Counted from the stretch's first letter, positions 9,741 through 19,426 are shown. The stretch is 59,871 nt of DNA from Phycisphaerales bacterium (GCA_014238965.1 JABAAC010000024.1:1-59871); one strand, 5' to 3'. Numbers and translations: made by a program. The notes: a model not told the origin generated them from the sequence alone.

Positions 9741-9806
9741 ATGCAGATCATCGACCGAATCTGTGGGAAGTGACAGCGCAAACTGCAAGACTCGAAAGCA
9801 AGTCTT

Positions 9807-10844
9807 CTACGCACTGGGCACCAAACGTCGAATGTCGTCAGCATGATCTGTAATCCAGACACCCCGGTGGCACACGAAGTCGAGAAATTCCGGCCCTGTC
9901 CATCTGCCAAACCGCCCCTTTCGATGCAAGGCAATAACAGCCTCAACCGCCAACGCTTCAACCATGACATGCGGCAGCACATTGATCTCAGCGGACTTCA
10001 ATGGCTCTCTGGCAACCAACCCGTACCCAGAGAGCATCGCCTGCTTGAGTTCCATCGATGGCGTGTCGGTACGTCGCGGTGCAATAGCGACGTCTTGACT
10101 AATTGGCATGGTGAATTGCAGCAAGGCATTGGCTAATTCCGCGACACGGGGCTCAGCCCGGACGGTTTCCATGTCCAACACGGCACACACACCCAATGTC
10201 CCAAACAGCAAATTGCCCGGATGCCAGTCACCATGCACCACTGTGCACGGCAAGTCATCCCAATTCTGCTGGGATGCTGTGCAGGACGATTCAAGCAGTC
10301 GTGCCAATTCGGTGCAAGACGACTCACTTAACTCTGGTCGCGTCTGATGCAATTCTTTTGCCGCGCGAGCAACGTCAGGCCGCTCATGAAATCCTGCGCC
10401 AGGTGGTGCATCATGAAGATGCCGAAGAGCCAAGTCGTGAAAGCCCGCTAGCCGACTGCCACTGGATCGAGCGTCATGCGGTTGACCGTCGAATCGACGA
10501 CCTTCTATATACCTGCACAACTCATAACTGAACCCCTCCAACTCAAGCAATGTGCCTGCGTGTTGTTTGAGCCCAATAAGTTCAGGAATTGGGAACCCCG
10601 TGGCCTGCAACGCAAGATGAAGGCGATGCTGAAAGGCAATTCGATCTGGTTTGGTGCGTGCATGCGCAAGACGCTTCAGAAGAAAAGCCCCTGATGCTGA
10701 TTCAATCACAACCTTTGGCGCCTTGGAAGAGCCACGTCGCAACTCTTGTATCGAGGATACCTCGCCAATATCCCAATGTGGAATGACCCGCCGGAGTTCG
10801 TCCGCCTCCATTTGTTGCCGTTCCTGCCGTACGCGTTGAGACAT
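9807..10844 (-). CDS. Aminoglycoside/choline-kinase-like phosphotransferase
   Basis: A protein of 345 residues with the APH/choline-kinase fold. The catalytic loop is HGDWHPGNLLF, followed by the metal-binding LDMETVRAEPR, where D replaces the usual FDFE-type pair. An N-terminal lobe with FLLKRLAH supplies the ATP-binding lysine. The substrate cannot be read from sequence; candidates are a small alcohol such as choline, homoserine or a sugar. The ATG at 10844 lies 7 bases after the yicC stop, so the gene is the last of the tpiA-secG-yicC run. Resistance to antibiotics should not be inferred from the family name. Confidence 0.8.
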   Translation of the reverse strand: MSQRVRQERQQMEADELRRVIPHWDIGEVSSIQELRRGSSKAPKVVIESASGAFLLKRLAHARTKPDRIAFQHRLHLALQATGFPIPELIGLKQHAGTLLELEGFSYELCRYIEGRRFDGQPHDARSSGSRLAGFHDLALRHLHDAPPGAGFHERPDVARAAKELHQTRPELSESSCTELARLLESSCTASQQNWDDLPCTVVHGDWHPGNLLFGTLGVCAVLDMETVRAEPRVAELANALLQFTMPISQDVAIAPRRTDTPSMELKQAMLSGYGLVAREPLKSAEINVLPHVMVEALAVEAVIALHRKGRFGRWTGPEFLDFVCHRGVWITDHADDIRRLVPSA

Positions 10845-10851
10845 GCGGGCC

Positions 10852-11730
10852 TTACTCGACGTTTTGGACCTGTTCCTTGATGCGATCCACCGCGCCCTTG
10901 ATTTCGACAATACGTCGAGCAACGTCGGCATCTTGGCACTTGCTGCCCATCGTGTTGGCTTCTCGAAGCATTTCCTGTGACAAGAAGTCAAGCGTGCGAC
11001 CGACTGGGCCTTCCTGCTTGTTCAACATCGTACGAAACTGATCGATGTGTGTATCGAGTCGGGCAATCTCTTCAGCGATGTCCGTGCGCTCGGCGAATAT
11101 GGCGACCTCGCGGAGAATGTCTTCGTCCCGTGCCTGTGCGCCAACTTCGGCAAGCAGCGTATCCATGCGTTGTCGAAGTCTCTCCTGATAAGCCGCCGAC
11201 ACATTTGGTGCTGCTTCTCGAATTTCACCCAACCGCTCTGCAATGACATTCAAGTGGCTTGTGATGTCGTCTGCGACCGCCGCGCCCTCAGCTTCTCGCA
11301 TTGCATTGACGTCACCGCATGCATCGCCAATGAGCCCCTCCAACACCGACATTGCATCTGTACGAACCATCTCATCTTCGATCTCTTCGACCACACCGGG
11401 CAAACCAAGCAAGTCGCCTGCCCCCATTGGCACCCCGACATCTTCCATCACGGGTCGCAATTGGCCCACATAGGCACGGAGGACCTCCAAGTTCACATGT
11501 GCGGCGACACGCTCAGATTCATCGTGCAGCCGAATCGTGACCGTGACGCTTCCACGAGTCAGATACCGCGACACTTGCTTTTCGATGTCGGTCTCGACGC
11601 CGTGCAGTTGATCTGGAATGCGGCACCCGCACTTGAGCGCCCGACCGTTAACAGTGCGGATTTCGACGCCCCAACGACGTCCTTGGACTGTTGTCTCAGC
11701 CGCACCGAAGCCGGTCATACTTCGAGGCAT
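10852..11730 (-). CDS. yicC: YicC-family endoribonuclease
   Basis: A protein of 292 residues, the usual length. It opens with MPRSMTGFGAAE, the family hallmark, followed by the VEIRTVNGRALKCG strand and ends in the conserved DUF1732 part (EGPVGRTLDFLSQEMLREANTMGSKC, VEIKGAVDRIKEQVQNVE). YicC proteins are hexameric RNases implicated in sRNA turnover. The gene follows secG by one base and is in turn followed closely by a phosphotransferase gene. In many bacteria yicC sits next to gmk, which is not the case here. Confidence 0.95.
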   Translation of the reverse strand: MPRSMTGFGAAETTVQGRRWGVEIRTVNGRALKCGCRIPDQLHGVETDIEKQVSRYLTRGSVTVTIRLHDESERVAAHVNLEVLRAYVGQLRPVMEDVGVPMGAGDLLGLPGVVEEIEDEMVRTDAMSVLEGLIGDACGDVNAMREAEGAAVADDITSHLNVIAERLGEIREAAPNVSAAYQERLRQRMDTLLAEVGAQARDEDILREVAIFAERTDIAEEIARLDTHIDQFRTMLNKQEGPVGRTLDFLSQEMLREANTMGSKCQDADVARRIVEIKGAVDRIKEQVQNVE

Positions 11731-11731
11731 A

Positions 11732-12220
11732 TCAGTTGCGCTCGCCCTCCGGCTCGGGGGTCGACGAATTAGGCAACTCAGGCGACAGATTCACAGCCGC
11801 CGATTCGTCGGCAGACGTGTCTTTTGGAGCAGGCTCGCCAAGGGGATCTGGTCCAACTGCAGCATCTTCGGGCAACGACGCCGATGGTTCTTCGTCATCA
11901 CCAAAGCCTGGCTCGCCAACAGCCGTTGGGAACAACACTTCGTTCGTTGTTGGTTCCTCAGCGGGCTTGGACTCTGGTGTCCAAAGATCCGCATTGAGCA
12001 CGATGGCCAACACGAGGTATATGGCGAAGCCGCATACGGTCATGACGGTAAGGGCATCGCCCACGCGTCCACCGAACACGCCTTCAGTACCGCCGCCGCC
12101 GGCACCACCAAAAGCTCCTGCAAGACCGCCACCTTGTGGCCGCTGCACGAGAATGATGAGCACCATGGCCACAGAGGCAACGATGAACAGGATGGTCAGA
12201 ATCAGGAAGAGGCTTTCCAT
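11732..12220 (-). CDS. secG: Preprotein translocase subunit SecG with long acidic tail
   Basis: Small subunit of the SecYEG channel in the inner membrane. It has 162 residues; SecG is usually 70-110. The first 80 residues hold the two membrane helices (about 4-24 and 54-76) and the loop LVQRPQGGGLAGAFGGAGGGGTEGVFGGR typical of the family, given here in part. The remaining 80 residues form a tail rich in P, E, D and S. The start overlaps the end of tpiA by 19 bases; the tpiA-secG order is common in bacteria. Confidence 0.93.
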   Translation of the reverse strand: MESLFLILTILFIVASVAMVLIILVQRPQGGGLAGAFGGAGGGGTEGVFGGRVGDALTVMTVCGFAIYLVLAIVLNADLWTPESKPAEEPTTNEVLFPTAVGEPGFGDDEEPSASLPEDAAVGPDPLGEPAPKDTSADESAAVNLSPELPNSSTPEPEGERN

Positions 12221-12975
12221 GTCTCGGCGGCACTCGCAATAGGCAGGAATGAATCGGCGTTCAGCGAGGCACCTCCAACAAGCGCCCCATCAATATCGGG
12301 GCAAGCAAGAAGCGCGGCCGCGTTGGCCGGTTTGACAGATCCACCGTAGAGGACTCGAGTCCTTGTGGCGGACGAAGCATCATATCGACCTGCGAGCATT
12401 TCGCGAAGCGCACAATGCATGGTCTGAGCATCATCTGCAGTGGCGGTTTGGCCTGTTCCAATGGCCCACACCGGCTCATAGGCCACAGCCAATCGCATGG
12501 GATCCAGCGATTTGAGCCCCCCAAGGGACTGTTCGACCTGATCACGAACCACCTTGGTGGCCTGACCGGCGTCTCGCTCATCCAGTGTTTCCCCCACACA
12601 CAACATCACATTCAGCCCCGCATTGAGTGCTTGTTGCACTTTGGCGTCGCATTGGGCACTTGTCTCGCCCATGCCATGGCGACGTTCCGAATGGCCCACA
12701 AGAGTCCATGTACAGCCGCAATCCAGCAGCATGTCCGCTGATGTCTGCCCAGTGAATGCACCTTGGGCCTCTTGGGCGATGTCCTGCCCGCCAACGGTCA
12801 CGGCGCAGTCGCCCAGTTCGTCGGCCACGATCGACAGATACACCGCTGGCGGAAAGATGACCATTTCGGCCACACCGTCCCAGGACCGGAGCGATCTGGC
12901 CAATGCGATGGCCTCGGCGCCGTCGCCGTGCATCTTCCAGTTACCACCAATCAGTGGGCGTCTTGAAGCATCCAT
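12202..12975 (-). CDS. tpiA: Triosephosphate isomerase
   Basis: Interconverts dihydroxyacetone phosphate and glyceraldehyde 3-phosphate in glycolysis. A protein of 257 residues with all signature parts: GGNWKMHG near residue 10 (catalytic Lys), VGHSERR (catalytic His), AYEPVWAIGTG (catalytic Glu), the flexible loop following it, and YGGSVKPANAAAL phosphate-binding loop. The ATG at 12975 starts right before the first beta strand. An upstream extension of the frame to 13092 would cover the spacer before the divergent alaS and is not supported. Confidence 0.97.
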   Translation of the reverse strand: MDASRRPLIGGNWKMHGDGAEAIALARSLRSWDGVAEMVIFPPAVYLSIVADELGDCAVTVGGQDIAQEAQGAFTGQTSADMLLDCGCTWTLVGHSERRHGMGETSAQCDAKVQQALNAGLNVMLCVGETLDERDAGQATKVVRDQVEQSLGGLKSLDPMRLAVAYEPVWAIGTGQTATADDAQTMHCALREMLAGRYDASSATRTRVLYGGSVKPANAAALLACPDIDGALVGGASLNADSFLPIASAAETWKASS

Positions 12976-13100
12976 GCCTGCAAGGATACAGGCCCGGGCC
13001 AAGTACACTTTGATGCCCCAATCGCTGTGCCAAACGAGCCCACAAGGCTCCAGCAACCACATCGAATCCGGGCCAGGAGTGCCTTGAGCCAATCGCAGTC

Positions 13101-15911
13101 ATGTCGGAACCCAAATCAGCCTCGCAGATCCGAAACGATTTCTTGGAATTTTTCCAGAACAAGGCATCGCACACCATTGTGCCATCCTCATCGGTCGTCC
13201 CGCACGACGACCCAACATTGCTCTTTACCAATGCAGGCATGAATCAGTTCAAGGATGTGTTTCTCGGCACAGGCACTCGTTCGTACACACGCGCGGTCGA
13301 TACGCAGAAATGCATTCGTGCAGGTGGCAAGCACAACGATCTCGATGACGTGGGTCGCGACACATGGCACCACACGTTCTTTGAAATGCTCGGCAACTGG
13401 TCATTCGGCGACTACTTCAAAGCTGAGGCCATTCAATGGGCCTGGCAACTGCTGACCGAAGTGTGGGGCCTGCCAAAGGAACGCCTGCACGTCACGGTAT
13501 TCGCAGGCGACGAAGCCGACGGCCTTGGTCCAGATACGGAGGCTGAACACCTCTGGAACACATTGACCGACATCGATCCATCACACATCACGCGATGGGA
13601 TCGAAAGGACAACTTTTGGGAGATGGGCGCATCTGGACCATGTGGTCCGTGTAGCGAGATTCACTTTGACTCAACGCCTGATGGCAACGGTGCAGACCTT
13701 GTGAACCTCGACCACCCGGATGTCATTGAGATCTGGAATCTGGTCTTCATTCAATTCGACCGACGAGCTGACGGCACACTCGTTCCTCTGCCCGCCAAGC
13801 ACATCGACACCGGCATGGGCCTTGAGCGCATCGTCCGAGTATGCCAAGGCGTTCGCAGTAACTACGCAACCGACCTCTGGACGCCACTCTTCGATGCCAT
13901 TGCCAAATGCACTGGCGCACCGGCCTACTGCGATGACAACGACAGCCACATCGACGTTGCCTACCGTGTGCTTGCCGACCACATTCGATGCTTATGTATC
14001 GCCATGGCGGACGGTGCCCGCCCAGGCCCAGACGGCCGGGGCTATGTGCTTCGGCGTATTTTGCGACGAGGTGTGCGCATGGCCCGTCAGGCGATGAATG
14101 CAGACCAGCCCCTGCTTTGCCAACTGGTTCCTGTTGTCGTTCGTGAACTAGGCGACGTGTTTCCGACACTCCGCGACGACCCCGACATGCTTGCGGACAT
14201 CATTGAGGATGAAGAAAAGGCGTTCCTGCGAACACTGGATCGAGGCTTGCAACTCTTCGACGAAGCGGCGGCCCGGGGCGATGGTTCAATTTCTGGCAAA
14301 GATGCCTTCGCACTGCACGACACGTGGGGCTTTCCGATTGACCTGACTGAGCAGATGGCCAGAGAGCGAAGCATTGCTGTCGATCGAACTGACTACGACG
14401 CGCACATGAACGCGGCACGCGAGCGCAGTCGGGCTGGCAGCGGTGACGCAACATCTGTAGGTTTGCCGCCAGACGCAATTGCGATACTTGAACAACAAGG
14501 CGCAACGCCAACCAATGACGAGGCCAAATATGACGACAAGCCCGTTGGCATGGGTCGAATCGTTGGTATTTGGGACGGCCGAAACTTGGTGGATCGCTTG
14601 CAAGCTGGCTCAGAGGGCATCGTGGTGCTCGACAAAACAACGTTCTACAGCGAGCAAGGTGGCCAAGTCGGTGATCAAGGTCGACTGATTGTCGAAGCCG
14701 ATGGGGAGACCCCCGGCGGTGCCATCTTCAACGTCGAAGACACACGCCGCGCAGGAAACTGGGTGCTTCACGTTGGCCGTGTCGCCAGCGGCGACCTGCA
14801 CGGACGCAACAAGGTCACAACCCGCATCGATGTACATCGGCGCAGACGCATTGAGGCCAATCACACGGCGACGCACGTGCTGAACCACGCGCTTCGGTCA
14901 CACTTAGGCGATGGTGCAGATCAGCGAGGTTCACTCGTCGCCGACGACCGACTTCGTTTCGACGTGGCGACGCGATCAGCACCAGACGACGCCACAATCG
15001 CCGCCATTGAACAACACGTGCTCGACACGATTGCGTCAAACCAAGCTGTGGAGGCGAAAAATGCACCGCTTGATATAGCCAAATCATTCAACGGGGTGCG
15101 TGCTGTATTTGGCGAAACGTACCCCAATCCTGTTCGTGTTGTGAGCGTTGGCGCTTCAATTGATGACTTGCTGACCAATCCAGATGGCGATTGGATGAGC
15201 GCTTCCATTGAGTTCTGTGGCGGCACGCACTTGTCATTGACTCGAGACATCGGTGACTTTGTGCTGATGCAAGAACAAGGCCTAGCAGCAGGCATTCGAA
15301 GACTCGTAGCGCTGACTGGCGATGCTGCAGCGGTAGTCCGAGCAACAGGCGATGCACTCTTGCAACGCGCCTCTGAAGCAGCCAATGCCAGTGATGACGA
15401 ACTTGAGTCGCTTGTCGATGACATCGCGCGTGACCATGTCGAAGCAGATATCGGCTTGGTGCATCGTCGCATCCTCGATGGTGCGCTTGATGCGCTACGC
15501 GCTCGCGTCAAGACTCTGCGAAAGGCTGCTGCCAGCGAGAGCAAGACCGCTGCGGTCGATGCGGCGAGAGTGCTTGCGGAAACTGGTGGTAACCTGATCG
15601 TCGGCGAAGTCCCTGCAGGCGATAAAGAGGCGCTACTGGCAGCCATGGACACAATCAAAGGCAACTGCCCGGACGCATCATGCCTCTTGGCCTCACGAGA
15701 TGACAGCAGCGTGCTGATCGTCGCGCGTGTCCCCGATGGTGGAATGAAGGCAGGGCTCAAAGCAGGAGATTGGGTTCGCGAAGTTGCCAAGGCCTGTGGC
15801 GGCGGTGGCGGCGGACGACCCGACATGGCCCAGGCTGGGGGCAAAAAACCTGAAGCCCTTCCCGCAGCACTAGAGACCGCAACGACCTTTGCAAGGGAGA
15901 AACTTGGATGA
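13101..15911 (+). CDS. alaS: Alanyl-tRNA synthetase
   Basis: Class II synthetase charging tRNA-Ala. The protein has 936 residues, slightly longer than Escherichia coli AlaRS. Motif 1 region HTIVPSSSVVPHDDPTLLF begins the protein; the editing domain carries the zinc ligands HTATHVLNHAL and CGGTHL; the C-Ala domain ends in a glycine run and RPDMAQAGGK, the usual DHHA1-type finish. It is the first gene of a tight plus-strand run: its stop overlaps the next ATG as ATGA. Confidence 0.97.
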   Translation: MSEPKSASQIRNDFLEFFQNKASHTIVPSSSVVPHDDPTLLFTNAGMNQFKDVFLGTGTRSYTRAVDTQKCIRAGGKHNDLDDVGRDTWHHTFFEMLGNWSFGDYFKAEAIQWAWQLLTEVWGLPKERLHVTVFAGDEADGLGPDTEAEHLWNTLTDIDPSHITRWDRKDNFWEMGASGPCGPCSEIHFDSTPDGNGADLVNLDHPDVIEIWNLVFIQFDRRADGTLVPLPAKHIDTGMGLERIVRVCQGVRSNYATDLWTPLFDAIAKCTGAPAYCDDNDSHIDVAYRVLADHIRCLCIAMADGARPGPDGRGYVLRRILRRGVRMARQAMNADQPLLCQLVPVVVRELGDVFPTLRDDPDMLADIIEDEEKAFLRTLDRGLQLFDEAAARGDGSISGKDAFALHDTWGFPIDLTEQMARERSIAVDRTDYDAHMNAARERSRAGSGDATSVGLPPDAIAILEQQGATPTNDEAKYDDKPVGMGRIVGIWDGRNLVDRLQAGSEGIVVLDKTTFYSEQGGQVGDQGRLIVEADGETPGGAIFNVEDTRRAGNWVLHVGRVASGDLHGRNKVTTRIDVHRRRRIEANHTATHVLNHALRSHLGDGADQRGSLVADDRLRFDVATRSAPDDATIAAIEQHVLDTIASNQAVEAKNAPLDIAKSFNGVRAVFGETYPNPVRVVSVGASIDDLLTNPDGDWMSASIEFCGGTHLSLTRDIGDFVLMQEQGLAAGIRRLVALTGDAAAVVRATGDALLQRASEAANASDDELESLVDDIARDHVEADIGLVHRRILDGALDALRARVKTLRKAAASESKTAAVDAARVLAETGGNLIVGEVPAGDKEALLAAMDTIKGNCPDASCLLASRDDSSVLIVARVPDGGMKAGLKAGDWVREVAKACGGGGGGRPDMAQAGGKKPEALPAALETATTFAREKLG

Positions 15912-16273
15912 GTGACACACCAGAACAAGCCACAAACGCCGGGACTGGCGATGCCGACAATGAGCAGGCTGCCACGCCAGGCCCTCGCCACCACGTCAGC
16001 GACATCCGCACTGTCGAACGGCAAGTTGGCGACCACGTCATGGAAGCCCTTGAGCACGACGAAACAGTTGCAGTGCTGACAACAATCGTCGGTGGCGTAC
16101 GAACCGACCGTATTGTGTCGGTGCCGCTTGATGCCGAGCAGGCGCAGGCAGTCTCGGCAGTTCTTATGGCGGCGCAAGAAGAAGCCCAACTCGATGAAGT
16201 GGATGACGATGGCCGAAGAGAAGGCTTCCTTGGGTTTCATGCGGTACTTCGTGGCCAACAGGACAACGACTGA
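15908..16273 (+). CDS. Small conserved-looking protein of unknown function
   Basis: An acidic protein of 121 residues with a flexible first 30 residues rich in A, T, E and D, then a compact alpha/beta part (HVSDIRTVERQVGDHVMEAL..., TDRIVSVPLDAEQAQAVSAVL). No motif is recognised. It overlaps alaS by four bases and the following gene by one base (TGATG), so it is translated as part of the alaS chain. Because of its overlaps at both ends it is very likely a real gene despite the lack of a known family. Confidence 0.7.
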   Translation: MSDTPEQATNAGTGDADNEQAATPGPRHHVSDIRTVERQVGDHVMEALEHDETVAVLTTIVGGVRTDRIVSVPLDAEQAQAVSAVLMAAQEEAQLDEVDDDGRREGFLGFHAVLRGQQDND

Positions 16274-17235
16274 TGTTTGATATGCAACTTGACCGACGAA
16301 GTGTCAATCGAGCCATTGCAGCAACAGCGCTATTTGGGCCGGCAGCAATTGCACAGGACAAAGGACAACCCATTGTGACCGATGCATCCAAGTGGCCTAT
16401 TTCTCTTGCTCAGTGGTCACTGCATCGAAAGTTGCGTGCCGGCGAACTCAGCACCGAGGATTTTCCCGCCTACACAGCCGACACCTACAACATTCGCGGC
16501 GTGGAGTATGTGAATTCATTCTTCAAAGACAAATCCACTGACGAAGCATGGCTCAATGGACTCAAGAAGCGCTGCAGTGATGCGGGCGTAACCAGCGTAC
16601 TGATCATGTGTGATGGCGAAGGCGCGCTCGGCGATCCGGACACGACAGCGAGAATGGCTGCTGTTGACAATCACCGGCGATGGCTTGGTGCCGCCAAGCA
16701 TCTTGGTTGCCAGGCCATTCGCGTCAATGTGCCCAGCGAAGGCACGCCTGAAGAACAACGCAACCTCTGCGCAGATGGCCTTGGACATTTGTGTGACCAT
16801 GCCGATGCCCTTGGCTTACATGTGGTGGTCGAAAACCATGGTGGGCTCTCGAGCAATGGCCAATGGCTGGCATCACTGATTACACAAGTGAATCACAAAC
16901 GACTCGGCACGCTACCGGACTTCGGGAACTTCGTGCTCGACTGGTCGACCATGGATATGTACGACCGGTACAAAGGCATGGATGAGTTGCTGCCCCATGC
17001 CAAAGCCTTGAGTGCCAAGAGCCACGAATTCGACGACAAAGGTAACGAAACGCTTTCGGATTACGAACGCATGTTTGAGTTGGTGCGCAAGCATGGCTAC
17101 AAGGGCTGGGTGGGTGTCGAATACGAAGGCCCGACCCTCTCTGAAGACGATGGCATCAAAGCGACGCGTGATCTGCTCATCAGGCAAGGCTGCACACTGA
17201 CGCCACCAGTTGCACCGCCGACCGTCAACGCCTGA
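16273..17235 (+). CDS. Exported sugar phosphate isomerase/epimerase-like TIM-barrel protein
   Basis: A protein of 320 residues of the xylose-isomerase-like TIM-barrel superfamily. The N-terminus has a Tat-like signal: the arginine pair at 8-9, the hydrophobic stretch AIAATALFGPAAIA, and a likely cleavage after AIAQ. In the mature part the barrel strands show HVVVENHGGL (metal-ligand Glu and His), GTLPDFGNF (Asp), AKSHEFDD and WVGVEYEGP (Glu). Such proteins act on sugars or cyclic polyols. The exported form is common in Planctomycetota. It is overlapped by one base on both sides (TGATG). Confidence 0.83.
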   Translation: MFDMQLDRRSVNRAIAATALFGPAAIAQDKGQPIVTDASKWPISLAQWSLHRKLRAGELSTEDFPAYTADTYNIRGVEYVNSFFKDKSTDEAWLNGLKKRCSDAGVTSVLIMCDGEGALGDPDTTARMAAVDNHRRWLGAAKHLGCQAIRVNVPSEGTPEEQRNLCADGLGHLCDHADALGLHVVVENHGGLSSNGQWLASLITQVNHKRLGTLPDFGNFVLDWSTMDMYDRYKGMDELLPHAKALSAKSHEFDDKGNETLSDYERMFELVRKHGYKGWVGVEYEGPTLSEDDGIKATRDLLIRQGCTLTPPVAPPTVNA

Positions 17236-18251
17236 TGCGTGCGCTAGTCATCACCGCTAAGGGTGACCCCGTCGCACCAAATGCGGCCTTCATCGACATG
17301 CCCGAGCCAACGCTGGAGCCCGGCAATGTTCGAGTGCGCACCGAATCGTCGGCCTTCAATCACCTCGACCTATGGATTGGTCGCGGACTGCCTGGTGTCG
17401 ATACGACGTATCCACACATAGGTGGTAGCGACGGATGTGGCCGTGTAGATGCTGTTGGCGAAGGTGTGGATGAAGCTTGGATCGGCAAGCGGGTCGTTGT
17501 CAACGCTGCCATAGAGCGTCCGCAAAAAGAGCGTCCCGCTGGACGCGACATTCTGATGCTCGGTGAACACATACACGGCACGCACGCTGAGTACTTCTGT
17601 GCTCCTGCGACGAATGTGCTTGATGTCGGCGACACCGACCCACACGACGCTGCGGCGTATGGACTGGCACATCTCACGGCATGGCGAATGCTGGTCACCA
17701 AGGGGCATGTCAAACGGAGCGACAGCGTGCTCATCACCGGCATTGGTGGCGGTGTTGCACTGGCTGCATTGGGCATTGCTAAGCATCTGGGCTGCCACGT
17801 CATCGTGACAAGCCGGCACCAATGGAAACTCGACCGAGCGCTGGCCTTGGGCGCGGATCATGCCATTGTTGATGATGGCAAGGACTTCTCGCGAGCCGTC
17901 CGAGGGGCAACTGGCAAGCGAGGCGTTGATGTATGCATCGACTCGATCGGCGGCCCCGTGCACGTGCAGTGCATCAAATCACTGGCCCGAGGTGGCCGAC
18001 TGGCATTGTGTGGCTGCACGGCTGGTGCAAACCCGTCAACCGATTTGGCCCGGTTGTTCTGGAACCAGCAGTCGATTCTTGGTTCAACCATGGGCGACAT
18101 GCAGGAATTCACCGATTCTATGGCCCTCCTGACCGACGGTCGTGTGCTGCCGGTCATCGATGAGGTCTATGCTGCAAAAGACGGCGCCACAGTGCTAGGT
18201 CAAATGGAGTCAGGCTCACAGTTCGGCAAACTCATCCTTGACTGGACATGA
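17235..18251 (+). CDS. Medium-chain alcohol dehydrogenase/quinone oxidoreductase-like protein
   Basis: A protein of 338 residues of the MDR superfamily. The GroES-like half (about 1-130) has the FNHLDLWIGRG and GSDGCGRVDAVGEGV motifs; the Rossmann half has the dinucleotide loop ITGIGGGVALAALGIAKHLG. The structural-zinc cysteine cluster of alcohol dehydrogenases is absent, as in quinone oxidoreductase-like members, although H142-type residues remain in the active-site region. The substrate is unknown. Its start overlaps the stop of the isomerase-like gene, suggesting a shared pathway, which is inference. Confidence 0.85.
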   Translation: MRALVITAKGDPVAPNAAFIDMPEPTLEPGNVRVRTESSAFNHLDLWIGRGLPGVDTTYPHIGGSDGCGRVDAVGEGVDEAWIGKRVVVNAAIERPQKERPAGRDILMLGEHIHGTHAEYFCAPATNVLDVGDTDPHDAAAYGLAHLTAWRMLVTKGHVKRSDSVLITGIGGGVALAALGIAKHLGCHVIVTSRHQWKLDRALALGADHAIVDDGKDFSRAVRGATGKRGVDVCIDSIGGPVHVQCIKSLARGGRLALCGCTAGANPSTDLARLFWNQQSILGSTMGDMQEFTDSMALLTDGRVLPVIDEVYAAKDGATVLGQMESGSQFGKLILDWT

Positions 18252-18302
18252 GTCACCGATTCACTTGCCCTACAGTGCCCACGTTACGTAATGGAGTCCG
18301 AC

Positions 18303-19424
18303 ATGCCGCTTGAATTCAAGTCCAGCCCCGAACCTACACTCGGTGTCGAAATTGAACTCGGTGTCATTGACAACACAACGTTCGAACTTTCGCCAAAGGC
18401 CGGTGAAATCCTTGATCGCGTTCCAGATGGCTGGGACGATTACGTCAAGCCTGAGTTCATGCAGGCCTACCTTGAATTCAACACGGGGGTGTGCAACACC
18501 GTGGCTGAGGCAGGGGCCGACTTATGTGAACGATTAAAGTGGGGCTACGAGGTCGCCAACGAACTTGGCTGCACCTACCTCTGGACCGGCACACACCCAA
18601 CATCTCGATGGGATTCACAGGTCATTACCGATGACGAGCGATACCACTGGCTTCTAGACACCATGCAACTGGTTGCCAAACGACTCTTGTGCTTTGGATT
18701 TCACGTGCATGTCGGCGTCAACAGCCCAGATAAGGCGATTCAATTGTGTGATCGCATCATGCGACACCTTCCGGTCCTGCTTGCCATGTCGGCAAATTCA
18801 CCGTGGTGGAATGGTCATGACACTGGGCTTGCCTCGTATCGATCGAAGATTATGGAGTCATTGCCTACTGCGGGCCTTCCTGAAACCATGCGTAACTGGT
18901 CGGAGTTCACGTGGCTGATTAACAGCCTTCGCAGCACGAACTTCATTCGCAGTCCAAAGGAAATCTGGTGGGACGTTCGACCCGTCGGCCGTTTTGGAAC
19001 CGTGGAGGTCCGTGTCATGGACACGCCACTTCGTATGCGAGACTTGCTTGGCCTAACCGCAGTGGTGCAATGCCTCGTCGTGGGCATTGGTGATGAAATT
19101 GACAAAGGCGCGTACCAAATGGACTGTCACCCCATGATTGTTCGACAGAACAAGTGGCACGCCGTTCGCTGGGGCCTCGACGCAACGCTGGTCGACCCTG
19201 ACACCATGTTGGCTGCGCCTGCTCGACAATTGGCACGTCGCATGATCGACTTATGCAAACCCGTGGCAGAGCGACTTGGATGCGCAAGAGAACTCGGCTT
19301 CGCCGAGGCCATTCTCGATGAAGGCACCGGTACCGATCGGCAATTGTGCTTCGCCAAACAAGGCCAAGAGCATATTGCTTCGGGCATTGTCGACCTGACT
19401 GGTAAGCCGTGGGACGATTGCTGA
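18303..19424 (+). CDS. GCS2-family carboxylate-amine ligase (YbdK-like)
   Basis: A protein of 373 residues of the glutamate-cysteine ligase type 2 family. Evidence: PTLGVEIELGVID near the N-terminus (Glu metal ligands), CFGFHVHVGV in the middle, MSANSPWWNGHDTGLASYRS, and FGTVEVRVMDTPLRMRDLLG near residue 245. Members join a carboxylate and an amine with ATP, some giving gamma-glutamylcysteine. The ATG at 18303 was chosen over 18291 because GGAG at 18293-18296 is well placed before it. It stands 51 bases after the oxidoreductase gene and converges on the next gene with a 2-base gap. Confidence 0.88.
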   Translation: MPLEFKSSPEPTLGVEIELGVIDNTTFELSPKAGEILDRVPDGWDDYVKPEFMQAYLEFNTGVCNTVAEAGADLCERLKWGYEVANELGCTYLWTGTHPTSRWDSQVITDDERYHWLLDTMQLVAKRLLCFGFHVHVGVNSPDKAIQLCDRIMRHLPVLLAMSANSPWWNGHDTGLASYRSKIMESLPTAGLPETMRNWSEFTWLINSLRSTNFIRSPKEIWWDVRPVGRFGTVEVRVMDTPLRMRDLLGLTAVVQCLVVGIGDEIDKGAYQMDCHPMIVRQNKWHAVRWGLDATLVDPDTMLAAPARQLARRMIDLCKPVAERLGCARELGFAEAILDEGTGTDRQLCFAKQGQEHIASGIVDLTGKPWDDC

Positions 19425-19426
19425 AC

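Noticed and set aside
9807-10844. Antibiotic resistance phosphotransferase
   Set aside because: The fold is shared by many housekeeping kinases; it sits in a tpiA-secG-yicC run, with no mobile-element context.
14921-16258. Long minus-strand frame of 445 codons opposite alaS
   Set aside because: Antisense shadow of a well-conserved gene, serine- and arginine-rich translation with no family resemblance.
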